Source: Spirillospora albida | GTDB taxonomy: Bacteria; Actinomycetota; Actinomycetes; Streptosporangiales; Streptosporangiaceae | Direction of reading: 5' to 3' | Assembly (NCBI RefSeq): GCF_000718255.1 | Contig: NZ_JOFJ01000002.1 | Span: forward strand, 1-64,000 | DNA: 64,000 nucleotides | Shown here: positions 9,640 to 18,637 of the stretch, one piece after another | Numbering within the stretch: the first letter of the stretch is position 1 | Layout of the letters: each line of letters starts with the position of its first letter | Program-made: the position numbers and the translations under genes | The notes under the pieces: model-generated | Databases searched by the model: none | The model's input: only the letters and a program-made list of their open reading frames with translations | Told to the model about the DNA's origin: nothing

Positions 9640-11589
9640 TCAGATGTCGAGGAAGCGCACGTCCTTGGCGTTGCGCTGGATGAACTCCCGGCGGGGTTCG
9701 ACCTCCTCGCCCATGAGCACGCTGAACAGCTCGTCGGCCTGGGCGGCGTCGTCCAGCTGGACCTGGAGCAGGACGCGGTTGTCGGGGTCCATCGTGGTGT
9801 CCCACAGCTCGTTGGCGTTCATCTCGCCGAGGCCCTTGAAGCGCTGCACCTGGTCGCGGGGGCGGGGGTCGCGCTTGCCGGCGGCGATCCCGGCCTCGAT
9901 GAGCGCGTCGCGCTCGGCGTCGGAGTAGGCGTAGTCGGAGTCGGCGCCCCGGGCATCCCACTTGATCTTGTAGAGCGGGGGCTGGGACAGGTAGACGTGC
10001 CCCGCCTCGATCAGCGGCTTCATGAACCGGAACAGCAGCGTGAGCAGCAGCGTGTTGATGTGGTGGCCGTCGATGTCCGCGTCCGACATCAGGATGATCT
10101 TGTGATAGCGGAGCTTGGCGATGTCGAACTCGTCGTGCACGCCGGTGCCCAGCGCCGTGATGATCGCCTGGACCTCGTTGTTCTTGAGGATCCGGTCGAT
10201 CCGGGCCTTCTCCACATTGAGGATCTTGCCGCGAATCGGGAGGATCGCCTGGAAGTGCGGGTTCCGCCCGCCCTTCGCCGAACCGCCCGCCGAGTCGCCC
10301 TCGACGATGTAGAGCTCGGACTTGGACGGGTCGGTGGACTGGCAGTCCGACAGCTTGCCGGGCAGCGACGTCGACTCCAGCAGGCTCTTGCGGCGGGTCA
10401 GGTCGCGCGCCTGCCGCGCCGCCACCCGCGCCCGCGCCGCCTGCGACGCCTTGCTGATGATCTCCTTGGCCTCGCCCGGGTTCTCCTCGAACCAGTCGCG
10501 AAGGTGCTCGTTGCAGGCCTTCTGGACGAACGACTTCGCCTCGGTGTTGCCGAGCTTGGTCTTCGTCTGGCCCTCGAACTGCGGGTCGGCCAGCTTGATG
10601 GAGATGATGGCGGTGAGGCCCTCGCGGACGTCCTCGCCGGTGAGGTTGTCGTCCTTGTCGCGGAGCAGGCCCTTGTCACGCGCGTACCGGTTGACGATCG
10701 TCGTGAGCGACGCGCGGAACCCCTCCTCGTGGGTGCCGCCCTCCGCCGTGTTGATCGTGTTGGCGAACGTGTGGACGGACTCGGCGTACGACGAGTTCCA
10801 CTGCATCGCGATCTCGACGGACATGCCCTCGGTGTCGTCGCTGAAGTACACCACCGACTCGTGCGCGGCGTCCTTGCGGGCGTTGATGTACCGGACGAAG
10901 TCCTCGATGCCGCCCTCGTAGTGGTACTTGACCAGGCGGGGCTCGCCGTCGCCGTCGCCGTCGACATGGTCGGGGCGCTCGTCCTGGAGCGTGATGGACA
11001 GGCCCCGGTTGAGGAACGCCATCTCCTGCATGCGCCTGGAGAGCGTCTCGAAGTTCCACTCGAGGGTCTCGAAGATGGCGGCGTCCGGCCAGAACGTGAT
11101 GCGAGTGCCGGTCTCGTCGGTCGGCTCGCCCTGCCGCAGCTCCGTCTCCGGGCCCTGCCACGTGTACGACTGGTACCAGAAGTGGCCGTCCGTCCTGACC
11201 TCGGCCTCGAGCCGCGTGGACAGCGCGTTCACGACCGCGGAGCCGACGCCGTGCAGGCCGCCGGACACCGCGTAGGACTTGCCGTCGAACTTGCCGCCCG
11301 CGTGCAGCGTGGTGAGGACCAGCTCGATGGCAGGGCGCTTCTCCACCGGGTGCTCGCCGACCGGGATGCCGCGGCCGTTGTCGACGACGCTCACACCGCC
11401 GTCGGCCCGCAACGTGACGACGATCTCGTCGGCGTACCCCGCCAGCGCCTCGTCCACCGAGTTGTCGACGATCTCGTAGACCAGGTGGTGGAGGCCGCGC
11501 TCACCGGTCGATCCGATGTACATGCCCGGGCGCTTGCGTACGGCCTCGAGCCCTTCAAGGACAGTGATCGAACTAGCGTCGTACGCCAA
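9640..11589 (-). CDS. gyrB: DNA gyrase subunit B
   Basis: 649 residues from a TTG at 11589, chosen because GGAGGA lies about 8 nt upstream and because the product then begins AYDASSITVLEGLEAVRKRPGMYIG, the normal GyrB N-terminus; the frame is open further upstream but that part is Arg/Pro-rich and unlike the family. GHKL ATPase motifs are present (EIVDNSVDEALAG, DNGRGIPV, GGLHGVGSAVVNALS). The Toprim domain has EGDSAGG and the metal aspartates DADIDGHH. GyrB provides ATP hydrolysis for GyrA. No intein. Confidence 0.97.
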   Translation of the reverse strand: MAYDASSITVLEGLEAVRKRPGMYIGSTGERGLHHLVYEIVDNSVDEALAGYADEIVVTLRADGGVSVVDNGRGIPVGEHPVEKRPAIELVLTTLHAGGKFDGKSYAVSGGLHGVGSAVVNALSTRLEAEVRTDGHFWYQSYTWQGPETELRQGEPTDETGTRITFWPDAAIFETLEWNFETLSRRMQEMAFLNRGLSITLQDERPDHVDGDGDGEPRLVKYHYEGGIEDFVRYINARKDAAHESVVYFSDDTEGMSVEIAMQWNSSYAESVHTFANTINTAEGGTHEEGFRASLTTIVNRYARDKGLLRDKDDNLTGEDVREGLTAIISIKLADPQFEGQTKTKLGNTEAKSFVQKACNEHLRDWFEENPGEAKEIISKASQAARARVAARQARDLTRRKSLLESTSLPGKLSDCQSTDPSKSELYIVEGDSAGGSAKGGRNPHFQAILPIRGKILNVEKARIDRILKNNEVQAIITALGTGVHDEFDIAKLRYHKIILMSDADIDGHHINTLLLTLLFRFMKPLIEAGHVYLSQPPLYKIKWDARGADSDYAYSDAERDALIEAGIAAGKRDPRPRDQVQRFKGLGEMNANELWDTTMDPDNRVLLQVQLDDAAQADELFSVLMGEEVEPRREFIQRNAKDVRFLDI

Positions 11590-11981
11590 AGGAGATCCTC
11601 CTGCCGGGGATGGCCGTCCGCTCCGCGCCCGAGGGAGCGCGGTGTGCCCCGTAACACACATGAGGGACGCCCATAGTGCTCTTTCCGTGTTCACAGAGCC
11701 CTGGGCGACCCACGGCGGCGCAGCATCCTGAACCCGATTTCATTCTACCGGTTCGCGAAGCGAAAAGTGGCACTGGCGAGCGCTGTGCGCGCGTGTGGCG
11801 GCCCGATGGCCCTGGAGCCGCATCCCCCCATGGCCCCAGGGGGGTTCTCTGGCCTACGGCACGCTCGCCGCTGATCTCGTCGCATCGCATCCCGAACGGA
11901 TGTTCTCACCCGGCACCGACAATCCGTCACAGCGAGCGACGACCCCCGCCGGCCCGCCGCCGGAGGGCCCCGCGGCCGCCG
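11590..11981. other. gyrB-dciA intergenic region, probable gyrB promoter
   Basis: No supported gene in 392 nt. On the minus strand TAGAAT (11742-11747) is a plausible -10 element about 155 nt before the gyrB start, within a locally AT-richer patch; the -35 element is unclear. It also contains the palindrome TTCGCGAA beside that element. Confidence 0.35.
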
Positions 11982-12512
11982 TCAGCGGACGCGCCAGGCG
12001 CCCGTGCGGCGGGGCCCGGACGCCGGGCCGACGACCTTCACGCGGGTGACCGTGCCGTGCCCGAGCTCCTCGTTCAGCCGACGGACCAGCGTCGACGACA
12101 GCAGGCGCAGCTGCGTCGCCCACGTGGTGGAGTCGGCGGCGACGGTCAGCTCGCCGTCCTCGAACCGCTCCGGGCGGGTGTGCTCGGCCAGCTCGGCGCC
12201 GACGATCCCCGGCCAGTTGCCGAAGACGCCGCCGACCGCCGCGCGCTGCTCCCAGCCGCGTGTCGCCAGGAGATCGCGGATCGCCGTACCGAACCGCTGG
12301 GGGTCGCCGCCGCGTCCGGGTTCGCGCACCCGAGGGCCGCGGGCGCCGTTCTGCCGCCTGCCGCTCCGGCCCGGGACGGTCCCCCGCTTGACCGCGTCCG
12401 CCTTCGCCTGGGCCAGGGCCTCGCGCGCGAGCTCGATACCCGTCTTGCCGGAGGGCGGCGGAACCTCGCCGGGCGCGGGGGAGCCGTCCACACCCTGTGG
12501 ATCATCGCTCAT
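11982..12512 (-). CDS. dciA: DciA-type helicase loader (DUF721)
   Basis: 176 residues from ATG at 12512, with AGGGAGGAG upstream. Residues 1 to about 75 are Arg/Gly/Pro-rich and disordered. The C-terminal DUF721 domain has the conserved pattern WPGIVGAELAEHTRPERFEDG, then LTVAADSTTWATQLRLL and a closing GHGTVTRVKVVGP. In bacteria without DnaC, DUF721/DciA proteins promote DnaB loading, and the gene sits between recF and gyrB in actinobacteria, as here. Its presence fits the dnaB gene at 62098. The start codon region contains an inverted TCCACA...TGTGGA. Confidence 0.92.
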   Translation of the reverse strand: MSDDPQGVDGSPAPGEVPPPSGKTGIELAREALAQAKADAVKRGTVPGRSGRRQNGARGPRVREPGRGGDPQRFGTAIRDLLATRGWEQRAAVGGVFGNWPGIVGAELAEHTRPERFEDGELTVAADSTTWATQLRLLSSTLVRRLNEELGHGTVTRVKVVGPASGPRRTGAWRVR

Positions 12513-12553
12513 GCGGGTCGCTCCTCCCTGTGGCCTTGCTGTGGATCCGCCGA

Positions 12554-13678
12554 TCAATCCCGGACGACCTGCCCGTCCGCGACGCTGAACGAGCAGCCCG
12601 TCAGCTCGTCCGGGACGTCGGCCGGCACGGCGGCGGTGATGAGAACCTGCTCCGCCGGCGCGACCCGCTCGGCGAGGCGGCTGCGACGGCCCGCGTCCAG
12701 CTCGGCGAACACGTCGTCCAGGATCAGGACGGGGTCGTCGCCGTCCGCGCGCAGCAGGTCGAACGCCGCGAGCCGCAGGGCCAGGGCGAACGACCAGGAT
12801 TCGCCGTGGCTGGCGTATCCGCGCGCGGGCATCTCCCCCAGGCTCAGGACGAGTTCGTCCCGATGGGGGCCGACCAGGCTGACGCCGCGTTCGAGCTCCT
12901 GTCTGCGGGAGTCGGCCACGCCCTTGAGGAGTTGGTCGGCGAGTTGTCCACGGTCTGTGGACAACCCGATGTCCCCCAGGGAGCTCTTGTACGCCAGATC
13001 CGCCGCGCCGCCGGCCGGGGCAAGGGCCGCGTACGCCTGCGCCACGAGAGGACGGAGCGCGGCCACGAGTTCGAGCCGCGCCGCCAGGAGCTCGGCCCCG
13101 CTGCGGGCCAGATGGGAGTCCCACACGTCCAGGGTGGCGAGGACCTCCGGACCGGGGGAGCGCCGGTGGGCGGCGGCCGACTTCAGGAGAGCGTTGCGCT
13201 GCTTCAGGATCCGCTCGTAGTCGGACCGCACCCCCGCGAAGCGCGGGGCCCGCGCGGTGAGCAGCTCGTCCAGAAAGCGCCGCCGCTCCCCCGGATCGCC
13301 CTTGACGAGCGTGAGGTCCTCGGGGGCGAACAGGACCGACCTGAGCATCCCCAGGATCTCGCGCGGCCTGGGGACGGGGGACCGGTTCAGCCTCGCCCGG
13401 TTCGCCCTGCCCGGGTTGATCTCGAGCTCGATCAGTGCCTTCCGGCCGTCCTTGACGATCCCGGCCCGCACGATCGCCCGCGGCGCGCCCTGCCGGACGA
13501 GCGGCGCGTCCGTCGCGGCCCGGTGGCTGCCGTGCGAGGCGACGTACCCGACGGCCTCCACCAGGTTCGTCTTGCCCTGCCCGTTCGGCCCCACGAAGGC
13601 GGTGACGCCCGGCTCCAGCGCGACCTCGGCGGTCGCGTAGGAGCGGAAGTCCTGCAGGGAGAGGTGGGCGACATGCAC
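12554..13678 (-). CDS. recF: DNA replication and repair protein RecF
   Basis: 374 residues from GTG at 13678, giving the standard start VHVAHLSLQDFRSYA; the frame is open to 13786 but that part is Arg/Pro-rich. It is an SMC-like ATPase that helps load RecA at gaps. Walker A is GPNGQGKTN; the ABC-type signature lies near MPARGYASHGESWSFALALR; Walker B is LILDDVFAELDAGRR. The gene lies 104 nt past gnd and 41 nt before dciA. An inverted pair of DnaA-box-like sequences sits inside the gene at 12943-12965. Confidence 0.96.
   Translation of the reverse strand: MHVAHLSLQDFRSYATAEVALEPGVTAFVGPNGQGKTNLVEAVGYVASHGSHRAATDAPLVRQGAPRAIVRAGIVKDGRKALIELEINPGRANRARLNRSPVPRPREILGMLRSVLFAPEDLTLVKGDPGERRRFLDELLTARAPRFAGVRSDYERILKQRNALLKSAAAHRRSPGPEVLATLDVWDSHLARSGAELLAARLELVAALRPLVAQAYAALAPAGGAADLAYKSSLGDIGLSTDRGQLADQLLKGVADSRRQELERGVSLVGPHRDELVLSLGEMPARGYASHGESWSFALALRLAAFDLLRADGDDPVLILDDVFAELDAGRRSRLAERVAPAEQVLITAAVPADVPDELTGCSFSVADGQVVRD
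12943..12965. repeat. Palindromic DnaA-box-like pair inside recF
   Basis: GTTGTCCAC - GGTCT - GTGGACAAC: perfect 9-bp arms, each containing an actinobacterial TTGTCCAC(A) box; the minus-oriented copy is a perfect TTGTCCACA. It lies within coding sequence, so it may be chance or a DnaA contact. Confidence 0.55.
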
Positions 13679-13782
13679 AGCAGGAGCGTAGAGCCTCCCA
13701 CCGACTGCCGGCACCGCCCGGAACCCGGCGCCGCGGCGCCGCCGCCCGGCCGGCGGCGGACCGGCCGAACGGCGGGGCGTCG

Positions 13783-14703
13783 TCACACCGCCGGCGGCTC
13801 CACATCGGCGCCGGGGGAGTCCGCGCCCTTCGCGGATTCCACCGCATGGCCCCCGAACTGGTTGCGGAGCGCGGCGACGACCTTCATGGCGGGCGAGTCG
13901 TCCTGCCGTGACGCGAAGCGGGCGAACAGGGACGCGGTGATGGCCGGGAGGGGGACGGCGTGGTCCACGGCCGCCTGGACGGTCCAGCGCCCCTCACCGG
14001 AGTCGTTCGCGTAGCCGCGGATCTCGTCGAGCTCCGGATCGTCGGCCAGCGCGCGGTTCATCAGGTCCAGGAGCCACGACCGGATGACCGTGCCCTCCTG
14101 CCAGCTCCGGAACGTCTCCGGGACGTTCGTCACGATGTCGCTGGCCTCGATGAGCTCGTAGCCCTCCCCGAACGCCTGCATCATCGCGTACTCGATGCCG
14201 TTGTGGACCATCTTGACGAAGTGCCCGGCGCCGACCTTGCCGGAGTGGACGAATCCGAACTCGCCCTCCGGCTTCAGCGTCTCGAAGATCGGCATGAGGC
14301 GCTTCACGTCGGCCTCGTCCCCGCCGACCATGAGGGCGTAGCCGTTCTCCAGGCCCCAGACGCCGCCGCTCACCCCGCAGTCGACGAAGCCGATGCCGTG
14401 GGCGGCCAGCTCCTCGCCGTGCCGCTGGTCGTCCACATAGTGTGAATTACCGCCGTCCACAACCAGGTCGCCCCGCTCGAGGACCTCCCCCAGGCTGTTG
14501 ATGGTGTCCTGGGTGGGCTTCCCCGCCGGCACCATCACCCACACGGCGCGCGGCGGGCTGAGCCGGTCCACCAGCTCTTGCAGCGAACCCACATCGCTGA
14601 GGGACGGGTCGCGGTCGTAGCCGATGACGGTGTGGCCGCCGCGGCGCAGCCGCTCGGCCATGTTGCCGCCCATCCTGCCCAGGCCGATGATCCCAAGCTC
14701 CAT
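13783..14703 (-). CDS. gnd: 6-phosphogluconate dehydrogenase, short NAD-type
   Basis: 306 residues from ATG at 14703, with GGGGAG 6 nt before it; an in-frame GTG two codons upstream is less well placed. It decarboxylates 6-phosphogluconate to ribulose 5-phosphate. It is the short, Gnd-like form of about 300 residues rather than the 470-residue form. GLGRMGGNMAERL is the Rossmann motif, VVDGGNSHY and DCGVSGGVWGLENG are substrate-binding signatures, and KMVHNGIEYAMMQ holds the catalytic lysine. The gene lies between dnaN and recF, a common actinobacterial arrangement. Confidence 0.95.
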   Translation of the reverse strand: MELGIIGLGRMGGNMAERLRRGGHTVIGYDRDPSLSDVGSLQELVDRLSPPRAVWVMVPAGKPTQDTINSLGEVLERGDLVVDGGNSHYVDDQRHGEELAAHGIGFVDCGVSGGVWGLENGYALMVGGDEADVKRLMPIFETLKPEGEFGFVHSGKVGAGHFVKMVHNGIEYAMMQAFGEGYELIEASDIVTNVPETFRSWQEGTVIRSWLLDLMNRALADDPELDEIRGYANDSGEGRWTVQAAVDHAVPLPAITASLFARFASRQDDSPAMKVVAALRNQFGGHAVESAKGADSPGADVEPPAV

Positions 14704-14787
14704 CTTCACTCCCCTGTGCGTCGCCGTGCGCGAGGGACGTCCCCCCCGTGCTGGGTTCGTCCCCCTGGTATGCCCTGAAAACGATCC

Positions 14788-15915
14788 TTACCCAGACAAC
14801 CGCACCGGCATGATCAGGTAGCGGTAGTGGGGGTTCTCGCCGTCCTGCGGGGGCTTGCCGGTGAGGACCGCGGGCTTCGTCGCCGTCGTGAAGGACAGCC
14901 GCGCGACGTCCGAGCCGATCGCCGAGAGCCCGTCCAGGAGGAACGCGGGGTTGAACGCGATGTCGATGTCCTCGCCCTCCAGCGTGGCCTCCAGCGCCTC
15001 GACGGCCTGGGCCTCGTCCCCGGTCCCGGCCTCCAGGACGACCTCGCCCTGGCTGAACGAGAGCCGGACGGGGGTGTTCCGCTCGGCGACCAGCGACACG
15101 CGCTTGACGGCCTCGATGAACGGCGCCGTCTGGATCTCGGCCAGGCCGGCGTACTCGCTCGGCAGCAGCGACCGGTACTTCACGAAGTCGCCGTCCAGGA
15201 GGCGGGACGTCGTGCGGCGGCCGCCGCCCTCGAAACCGATCATGCCCTCGCCGGTGCCGCCCGCGCCGCCGAGCGCGATCGACACCTCCGCGCCGGCCGT
15301 CAGCGACTTGGCGGTGTCGGCGAGGGTCTTCGCCGGGACGAGCGCGACCGCGGAGAAGTCCGGGCGCTCCGGCTTCCAGTGCAGCTCGCGGACGGCGAGG
15401 CGGTACCGGTCGGTGGACGCGAGCGTGACGGTCTCGCCCTCGATCTCCACACGCACGCCCGTGAGCATGGGGATCGTGTCGTCCTTGCCCGCGGCGATCG
15501 CGACCTGCGCGACGGCGGCGGCGAACTCGTCACTGCCGACGGCGCCCGCGGCGGGCGGCATCTCCGGCAGCGTGGGGTAGTCCTCCACAGGCATCGTCAG
15601 GAGTGTGAACTTCGCGCTGCCGCACCGGAGCATGACCTTCGCCCCGTCGGTCGTCACCTCCACAGGGTGTGGAGGAAGGCTGCGCGAGATCTCAGCGAGG
15701 AGGCGGCCGGAGACGAGCGCCGTCCCCGGTTCCTCCACATCGATGTCGGTGGAGACCTGGGCGGAGACCTCGTAGTCGAACGCCGACAGCTTCAGCCGGT
15801 CACTCGCCTCGATGTGCATGCCCGCGAGCACCGGCACCGGAGGCCGGACGGGGAGCGTGCGAGCGGTCCAGGCCACGGCGTCGGCCAGGGCGTCTCTGTC
15901 GATGCGGAACTTCAA
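14788..15915 (-). CDS. dnaN: DNA polymerase III beta sliding clamp
   Basis: 375 residues from a TTG at 15915, giving the family start MKFRIDRDALADAVAWTARTLP; AGGAGG lies 11 nt upstream. The clamp encircles DNA and tethers polymerase III and repair enzymes. Three repeated clamp subdomains are visible, and the C-terminus ends HYRYLIMPVRLSG, where YLIMPVRL forms the conserved client-binding end. It is separated from dnaA by the oriC region and is transcribed away from it in the same direction. Confidence 0.97.
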   Translation of the reverse strand: MKFRIDRDALADAVAWTARTLPVRPPVPVLAGMHIEASDRLKLSAFDYEVSAQVSTDIDVEEPGTALVSGRLLAEISRSLPPHPVEVTTDGAKVMLRCGSAKFTLLTMPVEDYPTLPEMPPAAGAVGSDEFAAAVAQVAIAAGKDDTIPMLTGVRVEIEGETVTLASTDRYRLAVRELHWKPERPDFSAVALVPAKTLADTAKSLTAGAEVSIALGGAGGTGEGMIGFEGGGRRTTSRLLDGDFVKYRSLLPSEYAGLAEIQTAPFIEAVKRVSLVAERNTPVRLSFSQGEVVLEAGTGDEAQAVEALEATLEGEDIDIAFNPAFLLDGLSAIGSDVARLSFTTATKPAVLTGKPPQDGENPHYRYLIMPVRLSG

Positions 15916-15989
15916 GGGGACCCGCCTCCTGCAGGTGTCGGACAAGGGTTCGGTCGGGCCGGCTCGGTCGGGGCGCTCGGGGCAGGTTG

Positions 15990-16530
15990 TCCCCAGGCCC
16001 TAACTTGAGTCGGAACTTTTCCTGGGTAGAGAAGTAGTGCAGTACCAGTAATAGGGGCTGTGGATACGGTGGACAACCGGTATCCGTGCAGGTGAGACGG
16101 CAAATCTTATCCACCGGGCCTGTGCATGGGCGGTGGACGACGCGGCGCCGCCTGGGGATGACGAAAACATCCCCACAGCTCATCCCCACCTCGTCCCCAG
16201 GTTTTCCACGGGTTATCCACGGGTTTTCCCCGTGTCCGCCGGGTGTGTGCGGCGGGCGGGCGCCGGCGTCGATGATCGGCGGCTCCGTCCACAGCTCGTC
16301 CCCAGGTCGTCCACAGGTTATCCACGGACTCGTCCCCAGGGGGGCGATCGGCCGTCCCCAGCCGATCCACAACCTGTCCACAGGTACTCCCCAGGTTATC
16401 CGCAGCTTTTCCACTGGTTCATCCACAGCCCATGTGGACGAACAATCGTTTCGGCGCGCGTTCCGCTGCCTTTTACATCGTTCCAATGGAAACTGGACAA
16501 GTCTCAATTCCGGCGATTCTCCCGAGCGGC
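15990..16530. other. oriC: Chromosomal replication origin oriC
   Basis: Gene-free DNA between dnaN and dnaA, dense in DnaA-box-like 9-mers: GTATCCACA (16059-16067, minus), TTGTCCACC (16068-16076, minus), TTATCCACC (16107-16115), TTATCCACG (16213-16221, 16318-16326), CTGTCCACA (16374-16382), TTATCCGCA (16396-16404), TCATCCACA (16419-16427), plus many CGTCCCCAG or TCCACAG half-matches. Most point the same way. Both ends are less GC-rich (about 16003-16055 and 16440-16515), the natural candidates for the unwinding element. None of the boxes here is a perfect TTATCCACA, so the origin appears to rely on many weak sites. Confidence 0.92.
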
Positions 16531-16561
16531 GAAACGGATCACCAACGGCCGGCGCGGCCGT

Positions 16562-18637
16562 TCAGTGCTTGCGCGCCTGGTGCTTGATACGTCCGGTGAG
16601 CTCTGTGACCTGGTTGTATATCGCGCGGCGCTCCGCCATCAGCGACCTGATCTTGCGTTCGGCGTGCATCACGGTCGTGTGGTCGCGGCCGCCGAACTGC
16701 GCCCCGATCTTGGGAAGCGACAGATCCGTCAGCTCCCTGCACAGGTACATCGCGATCTGCCGGGCCGTGACGAGCATCCGCGAACGCGACGGTCCGCAGA
16801 GGTCTTCGATCGTGGTCCCGAAGTACTCGACGGTCTGCGCCATGATCATCGTGGCGGTGATGTCCGGGCCGGAGTCGTTGGGGATGAGGTCCTTGAGGAC
16901 GATCTCCGCGAGGTTCATGTCCACCGACTGGCGGTTCAGACTCGCGAACGCCGTCACCCGGATCAGCGCGCCCTCCAGTTCCCGGATGTTCGTCGCGATC
17001 TGCGACGCGATGAACTCCAGGACGTCCGGCGGCGCGGCGAGGCCCTCCTGCCGGGCCTTCTTCTGCAAGATCGCGATCCGCGTCTCCAGTTCGGGCGGCT
17101 GCACGTCCGTCGTCAGCCCCCACTCGAACCGGTTCCGCAGCCGGTCCTCCAGCGTCACGATCTCCTTCGGCGGACGGTCGCTGGAGATCACGATCTGCTT
17201 GTTGGCGTTGTGGAGGGTGTTGAACGTGTGGAAGAACTCCTCCTGCGTCTGCTCCTTGCCCTCGAGGAACTGGATGTCGTCCACGAGGAGGATGTCGACG
17301 TCGCGGTAGCGGCGGCGGAACCCGTCCGCCTTACCGTCGCGGATCGAGTTGATGAAGTCGTTCGTGAACTCCTCGGAGCTCACGTACCGGACGCGGGCGC
17401 CGTTGAAGAGGCTCTGGGCGTAGTGCCCGATCGCGTGCAGCAGGTGGGTCTTGCCCAGGCCGGAGTCGCCGTAGATGAACAGCGGGTTGTACGCCTTGGC
17501 CGGCTGCTCGGCGACCGCCACCGCGGCGGCGTGGGCGAAGCGGTTGGACGACCCGATGACGAACGTCTCGAAGGTGTACTTCGGGTTCAGCCGGGCGTGC
17601 TCAGAACTCGTACCCCCCTGGGACCCCCCACCGGAGGCACCGGAGCCCGCAGGTGCGCCGTGAACGCCCGGCACGCCGCCGGACGGCTCAGGCCCCGTGT
17701 AGGACGACGGCTCCGAGCCGGAGAAGGGCGACTCGCCGTTCGTGTACGAGTCGTCCGCGAGGCCGAGCGGGGGTTCGCCCTGCCCGTCCCTGCCCGGGGC
17801 CTCCCCTCGGCCGGACGGGCGGGGCGGGCCGAGCGTGCGATCGTTCAGATGGGAAGGCGCCGACGGGCGGCCCGGCATGTCGCCGCCGAAGCCCTCGCCG
17901 AATCCCTCGGACCCGCCGTAGCCCTCCGGTCCGTTGTAGCTCTCGGAAGGGCCGCCGTATCCCTCCCCCGGACGCCCGCGCCCCGGGTAGCCCTGGACGC
18001 CGCGTCCCTCAAAAGGGGAGTGCGCTCCGCGCCCGCCGGGACCCGCTCCGAAGCCGGACTGACGAGGGCCGGTGGGGTAGCCGCCGCTGCGCTCACCGTC
18101 GCGGTGGGACCAGCGGTCGTCGTCCTGAGGCGGGTACCCGCCGGACTGGCCTGGACCATGCGAGCCGCCCTGCGTGGGCCGGTAGCCGGGCTCTGTGTAG
18201 GGGCGCTCCGGGTAGGAACGGTCGGAGGGCTGTTCCTGGTAACCGCGGTCGTCCTGCTGCGGCCGTTCCCCGAAAGAAGGAGCATCGTGCAGACCGGGGC
18301 CGTTGCCGGGGATCGGGGCGGACAGCGGTTCCGTGCCGGCCGGGCGCCCGCCGGTTCCGGACGGGACACCGGTCGCGGGAGGTTCGGGCTGGACGGTGAC
18401 CGCGACGCGGATCTCCCGGCCGAGCTCGTTGGAGAGGGCCTGGGTGATGAGGTTGCGCAGGCGCGTCTCGAGCGCGTCCTTGGCGAACTCGTTCGGCGCG
18501 GCCAGCAGCGCGGTGCCCTCGACGAGGGCCAGCGGACGGACCATCGGGAGCCAGGCGCGGTAGCTCGGGGCCAGATCGCTCTCGGCGAGTGCCGCGAGGG
18601 TGCGGGCCCAGACCGAACCGAGGTCCTGACCGTCCAT
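16562..18637 (-). CDS. dnaA: Chromosomal replication initiator DnaA
   Basis: 691 residues from ATG at 18637, with GGGAGGGG about 10 nt upstream; a GTG at 18697 would add 20 residues without a good site. Domain I (1 to about 85) starts MDGQDLGSVWARTLAALAE. Domain II (about 85-345) is a very long, Gly/Pro/Tyr/Asp-rich low-complexity linker. Domain III is the AAA+ ATPase: YTFETFVIGSSNRFAHAA, Walker A GDSGLGKT (390-397), Walker B ILLVDDIQF. Domain IV binds DNA through the signature GAQFGGRDHTTVMHAERKI. It binds boxes in oriC and probably in its own promoter. Confidence 0.98.
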   Translation of the reverse strand: MDGQDLGSVWARTLAALAESDLAPSYRAWLPMVRPLALVEGTALLAAPNEFAKDALETRLRNLITQALSNELGREIRVAVTVQPEPPATGVPSGTGGRPAGTEPLSAPIPGNGPGLHDAPSFGERPQQDDRGYQEQPSDRSYPERPYTEPGYRPTQGGSHGPGQSGGYPPQDDDRWSHRDGERSGGYPTGPRQSGFGAGPGGRGAHSPFEGRGVQGYPGRGRPGEGYGGPSESYNGPEGYGGSEGFGEGFGGDMPGRPSAPSHLNDRTLGPPRPSGRGEAPGRDGQGEPPLGLADDSYTNGESPFSGSEPSSYTGPEPSGGVPGVHGAPAGSGASGGGSQGGTSSEHARLNPKYTFETFVIGSSNRFAHAAAVAVAEQPAKAYNPLFIYGDSGLGKTHLLHAIGHYAQSLFNGARVRYVSSEEFTNDFINSIRDGKADGFRRRYRDVDILLVDDIQFLEGKEQTQEEFFHTFNTLHNANKQIVISSDRPPKEIVTLEDRLRNRFEWGLTTDVQPPELETRIAILQKKARQEGLAAPPDVLEFIASQIATNIRELEGALIRVTAFASLNRQSVDMNLAEIVLKDLIPNDSGPDITATMIMAQTVEYFGTTIEDLCGPSRSRMLVTARQIAMYLCRELTDLSLPKIGAQFGGRDHTTVMHAERKIRSLMAERRAIYNQVTELTGRIKHQARKH

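Noticed and set aside
15657..15675. CCTCCACA-GGG-TGTGGAGG inverted repeat inside dnaN as a DnaA site
   Set aside because: The arms resemble only the CCACA part of the box; it encodes a normal dnaN segment and is more likely chance.
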